NCBI GenBank assembly: GCA_005281725.1
Contig: SSBO01000003.1
Coordinates: 9,036,479 to 9,100,478 of the forward strand
DNA from: Wuchereria bancrofti
Lineage: Eukaryota; Nematoda; Chromadorea; Rhabditida; Onchocercidae
Reading direction: 5' to 3'
DNA: 64,000 nt
Part shown: positions 61,158 through 64,000 of the stretch, piece after piece
Position numbering within the stretch: position 1 is the first letter of the stretch
Layout: each line of letters opens with the position of its first letter
Notes under the pieces: generated by a model
Told to the model about the DNA's origin: nothing
The model's database searches: none
The model's input: only the letters and a program-made list of their open reading frames with translations
Translations under genes and position numbers: made by a program

Positions 61158-64000
61158 TTCATATAAATCATTTTTGTTTTATTCTTTTCTTTTTTTTTTT
61201 TAAATGATAAAAGTTATATCAAAATTTGATAACAAATAAATTTGTTACAAAATGTAATAATTATGTATTTGATATTTGCATTGATAAATTTTAGTAGTTA
61301 TACTGATAATATTTTTTTATCAAAATATTATTTATTAAATTTTCAATTCTAAAAATTATTTCTTTCATTAAAATTTATTTTTAATTAAATAATTCGAAAA
61401 AAAAAAACTTTCAATTGTCATTTTTTTTCTTGCATCATTCATTTGTTTATGTGTACATCATTGATTTTATTTTTATTTTTAGTTGTAAATAAACAATTGA
61501 TAATATTGCAATACTGTATTTTAATTTCAAATTGAATTGAGTAAATGTTGGATTAATTTATGAGAAATTAAATTTTTATTAAATAATTTTAAAAATTACT
61601 CCCTAGTATTCATGTTAGTTGTAGAATTAAATAATAAAGTGGAATTATATTATTATTGCTAAACTTATTGAAATTAATTACACAAATTCTAAATTTCAAA
61701 TTTTGTATATTTTAGAGCATAAACAATTTGATGGAATATGTATACATAATATTTTGAAATACAAATATCAAATATCTATTCTTAATAATAAAATTCAATG
61801 TAATTAATATTTTAGAATATTTTAAGATTAATTGCAGTTTTATAATTCAAAATAAATCAATTGCTTTGATTTTTTTTTTTAAACATTTCTAAACAATTTT
61901 TTAATGAGATTTTTAAAGCGTAAAAAAATAGGACCTAAATCTATTTTTAAAAAATTTTACCTTAAATTATTATCGCATATTTTAATAGTAACTTTTACAT
62001 ATTTCATATTGTTTATTTAAAATATAAATAAAGTAATTAAAATGAAATGAAAAAAGTAAATAAAAATTATGAACGAAATTCAAAATTTCTTCTATTTTTT
62101 CTCTTTTTTTTAATAACAGCTATACTCTGGTGAATTTTAATTTTTTTTTTTGAATTTTTTCTTTTTAAATTAAGAGAGTAATAGCATTAATTGAGCGGTT
62201 ATCATTGTTTTTAAAGTAATTTCTTATCAAAATTATTATAACTATGAATTTTTATCACAATGCATACATTTTCAATGTGTATGAAATTTTTACTTTGTTT
62301 GTAACAAAAATAATATTATTAGAAATTTAATTTTTTGAACAAATAAAATTAAGTTTAATTATATTAAAACAAATTACGATTAAAATGAATTAAACTGAGC
62401 TAAAATTTAATTAAAGATGAAGAAAGATTTAATTTAATTTCTCTAACAACATTTTTGTAATCTATTAAGCTTAAAAATCTATTTAAAAAAAAAAAAAAAA
62501 ATTAAGAAAAAACCAAATAAAAAATATTCTCTTCCAATTATGCAACAATTTCAATTAATCAATTCCAATTGATTCATAATTATTGCTCATTAATTGAAGT
62601 AATAATACCAAAAGAAAACAAAAAAACTTTCAATCATACAAAAATTTTTGTTAATTAAATTAAATAAAATTTTAATTAGTTCAAAAAATAACAATATTAA
62701 TTTTAGCATAGCATAGCATAGCAAAATTTACATTTGATAAAAATTAACAATAACATTTCATCCTTTCATTATACTTTTTTTTCTCCCCTTTTGTTATATT
62801 GTGGTCAAAAATTGAAAAATTTTCATTTTACAATTTATAAAATCCTAATCCAAAATGTTTGTCAACAATAACAATGAAGTGAAAGTTGACAATTACTTTT
62901 GATTAAGCGGGAGAAGATGTGTTATGCATGATTTTATTACTAGTTCATGATCACACAGTTATTCTCACCTGTTTGCTCGGATAATTATTACCTGTATTCA
63001 ATCATTGTATGTAATAAACACATACACACATACATACATACACACAGACACACACACACATACACAGATCATAACGAATTATTGTCACTTATACAGATAT
63101 GTTACTTCCGCTTTTCATCCTTTTTTTCATCAATTTAAGGTAATAACTTTTTTTTTTTTTTTTTTAAATTAAAAAAAAATGAAACAAATTATACATTTAT
63201 TTTTCTTTTAAATCTTTCTTTCTTTTTTTCAATTAATTTTTTTTTTTATTTTTAATGCATATCGTTATGATTGAACGTTAGCATTTCTACATAAAAAATT
63301 TTAGAAAATTTTAAACAATAACATTAATAGTATTATTAAAAATTAATGCTATCATATTTTAATTTGAAATTAATTAAAAAAATTTTTTTTTTTTAATATG
63401 CTTTTTCAAATTTAGTTAGCTAATTGTTTTTTTTTTCTTTTATTATGTGTATGTATGTTTTTAAACAAAAACTTTTTCCTAGCTATTCATTTAGTAATTT
63501 TTCAAAGAGGAAAAAAAAAACTTTGAGAAATTTTAAAAATTAAAATTTGCTCTATGCGGAAAAAAAAACAGGTTGAAATTGACAAAAAATTTTTGTTTCG
63601 CAAATTTCCAACTGTTTTTTTATTTTTTTGGAAATTTATTGATCGATGAGCTAAAAGAGGAAAAAATCGAAATGCAAAAATGATTTTCTTGTTAATTCAC
63701 ACTTTTTTATTTAAATTTAGTATTAGAACAAACAATTAACAATCTGTGCGGCTTGCTTATTAAATTAGTAAAATGTTGAATGTTTAAAATTATTTCTTAA
63801 AATAATCCATAAAATCTATTTTATTTTACTAAAAGATAAAATCAGGAAATATTTGAAAAATAAATTTTGAAAAAAATTATTGAACTCTGGAGTCGAATGT
63901 TGATAATCATTGGTAAACAAGAAAAATCAATTAGAATGATTTTTTTGAAAAGATAAAATTGTGAGCTTTTAATTGAATATTTGAAATTAATTATTTTAAA
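61158..64000. other. Downstream intergenic region, no gene recognised
   Basis: Candidate poly(A) signal at 61235-61240, a TAGCA tandem (62705-62721), a CA/TACA microsatellite (63018-63066) and A/T runs. The 62947-63138 ORF is made by the microsatellite. Confidence 0.55.
63018..63066. repeat. (CA)n / (CATA)n microsatellite
   Basis: ACACATACACACATACATAC followed by CACACAGACACACACAC. Confidence 0.9.

Noticed and set aside
1..64000. CRISPR arrays, tRNA, rRNA or spliced-leader RNA genes
   Set aside because: No spacer-repeat pattern, no tRNA B-box with a matching A-box, and no SL1-like sequence was found by eye; a covariance-model scan was not possible.

Overview
The window looks like nuclear DNA of a parasitic nematode, most likely a filarial (clade III) worm. 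It is extremely AT-rich. The introns begin mostly with GTTTGT, GTAAGT or GTATGT-like donors and end in TTTTCAG or TTTTTAG. The gene content (an UNC-53/neuron navigator homologue and a CREB3/Luman-type bZIP gene) is metazoan. Species cannot be fixed from sequence alone. There is one scaffold gap (422 N) and two single-N joins.

Region 1 (1-33.6 kb, + strand) is one long gene, the unc-53/NAV orthologue. It is 5'-truncated by the window edge. I could thread 24 exons (about 1,262 residues) with consistent splice phases from about position 551 to the stop at 33632. They run from Ser/Thr-rich disordered segments, through coiled coils, to a C-terminal P-loop (AAA-type) NTPase domain. Introns hold tandem arrays, foldbacks, GA/CT tracts and microsatellites. 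One array carries copies of the 3' splice site of the next exon, and one 21-base in-frame microexon sits between two coding blocks that also join without it.

Region 2 (33.6-44.1 kb) has the unc-53 3' end, the N gap and a small two-exon minus-strand gene encoding an 81-residue helical basic protein I do not recognise. Next comes gene-poor DNA with a CCGGAT-rich palindromic patch. A GC-richer promoter-like block follows, with a perfect 22-base palindrome, a GC box and a TATA box, then trinucleotide runs and a 34-base minisatellite.

Region 3 (44.2-44.4 kb, + strand) is a tiny two-exon gene for a 52-residue, Lys/Arg-rich, protamine- or H1-tail-like protein. Paired AGATAA sites lie about 250 bases upstream.

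Region 4 (44.4-56.0 kb) has no recognisable gene. It holds a 138-142 bp tandem array and a 5.2 kb structure made of two approximately 0.7 kb inverted arms around a 3.7 kb core.

Region 5 (56.7-61.2 kb, + strand) is a six-exon CREB3/LZIP-type bZIP gene of 288 residues. It has the family's conserved block and basic region but stops shortly after the zipper, with no transmembrane segment. CRE/UPRE-like sites lie about 0.6 kb upstream. The remainder to 64 kb is non-coding.

The genes do not form an obvious operon. All coordinates for exons are manual splice predictions without transcript support.
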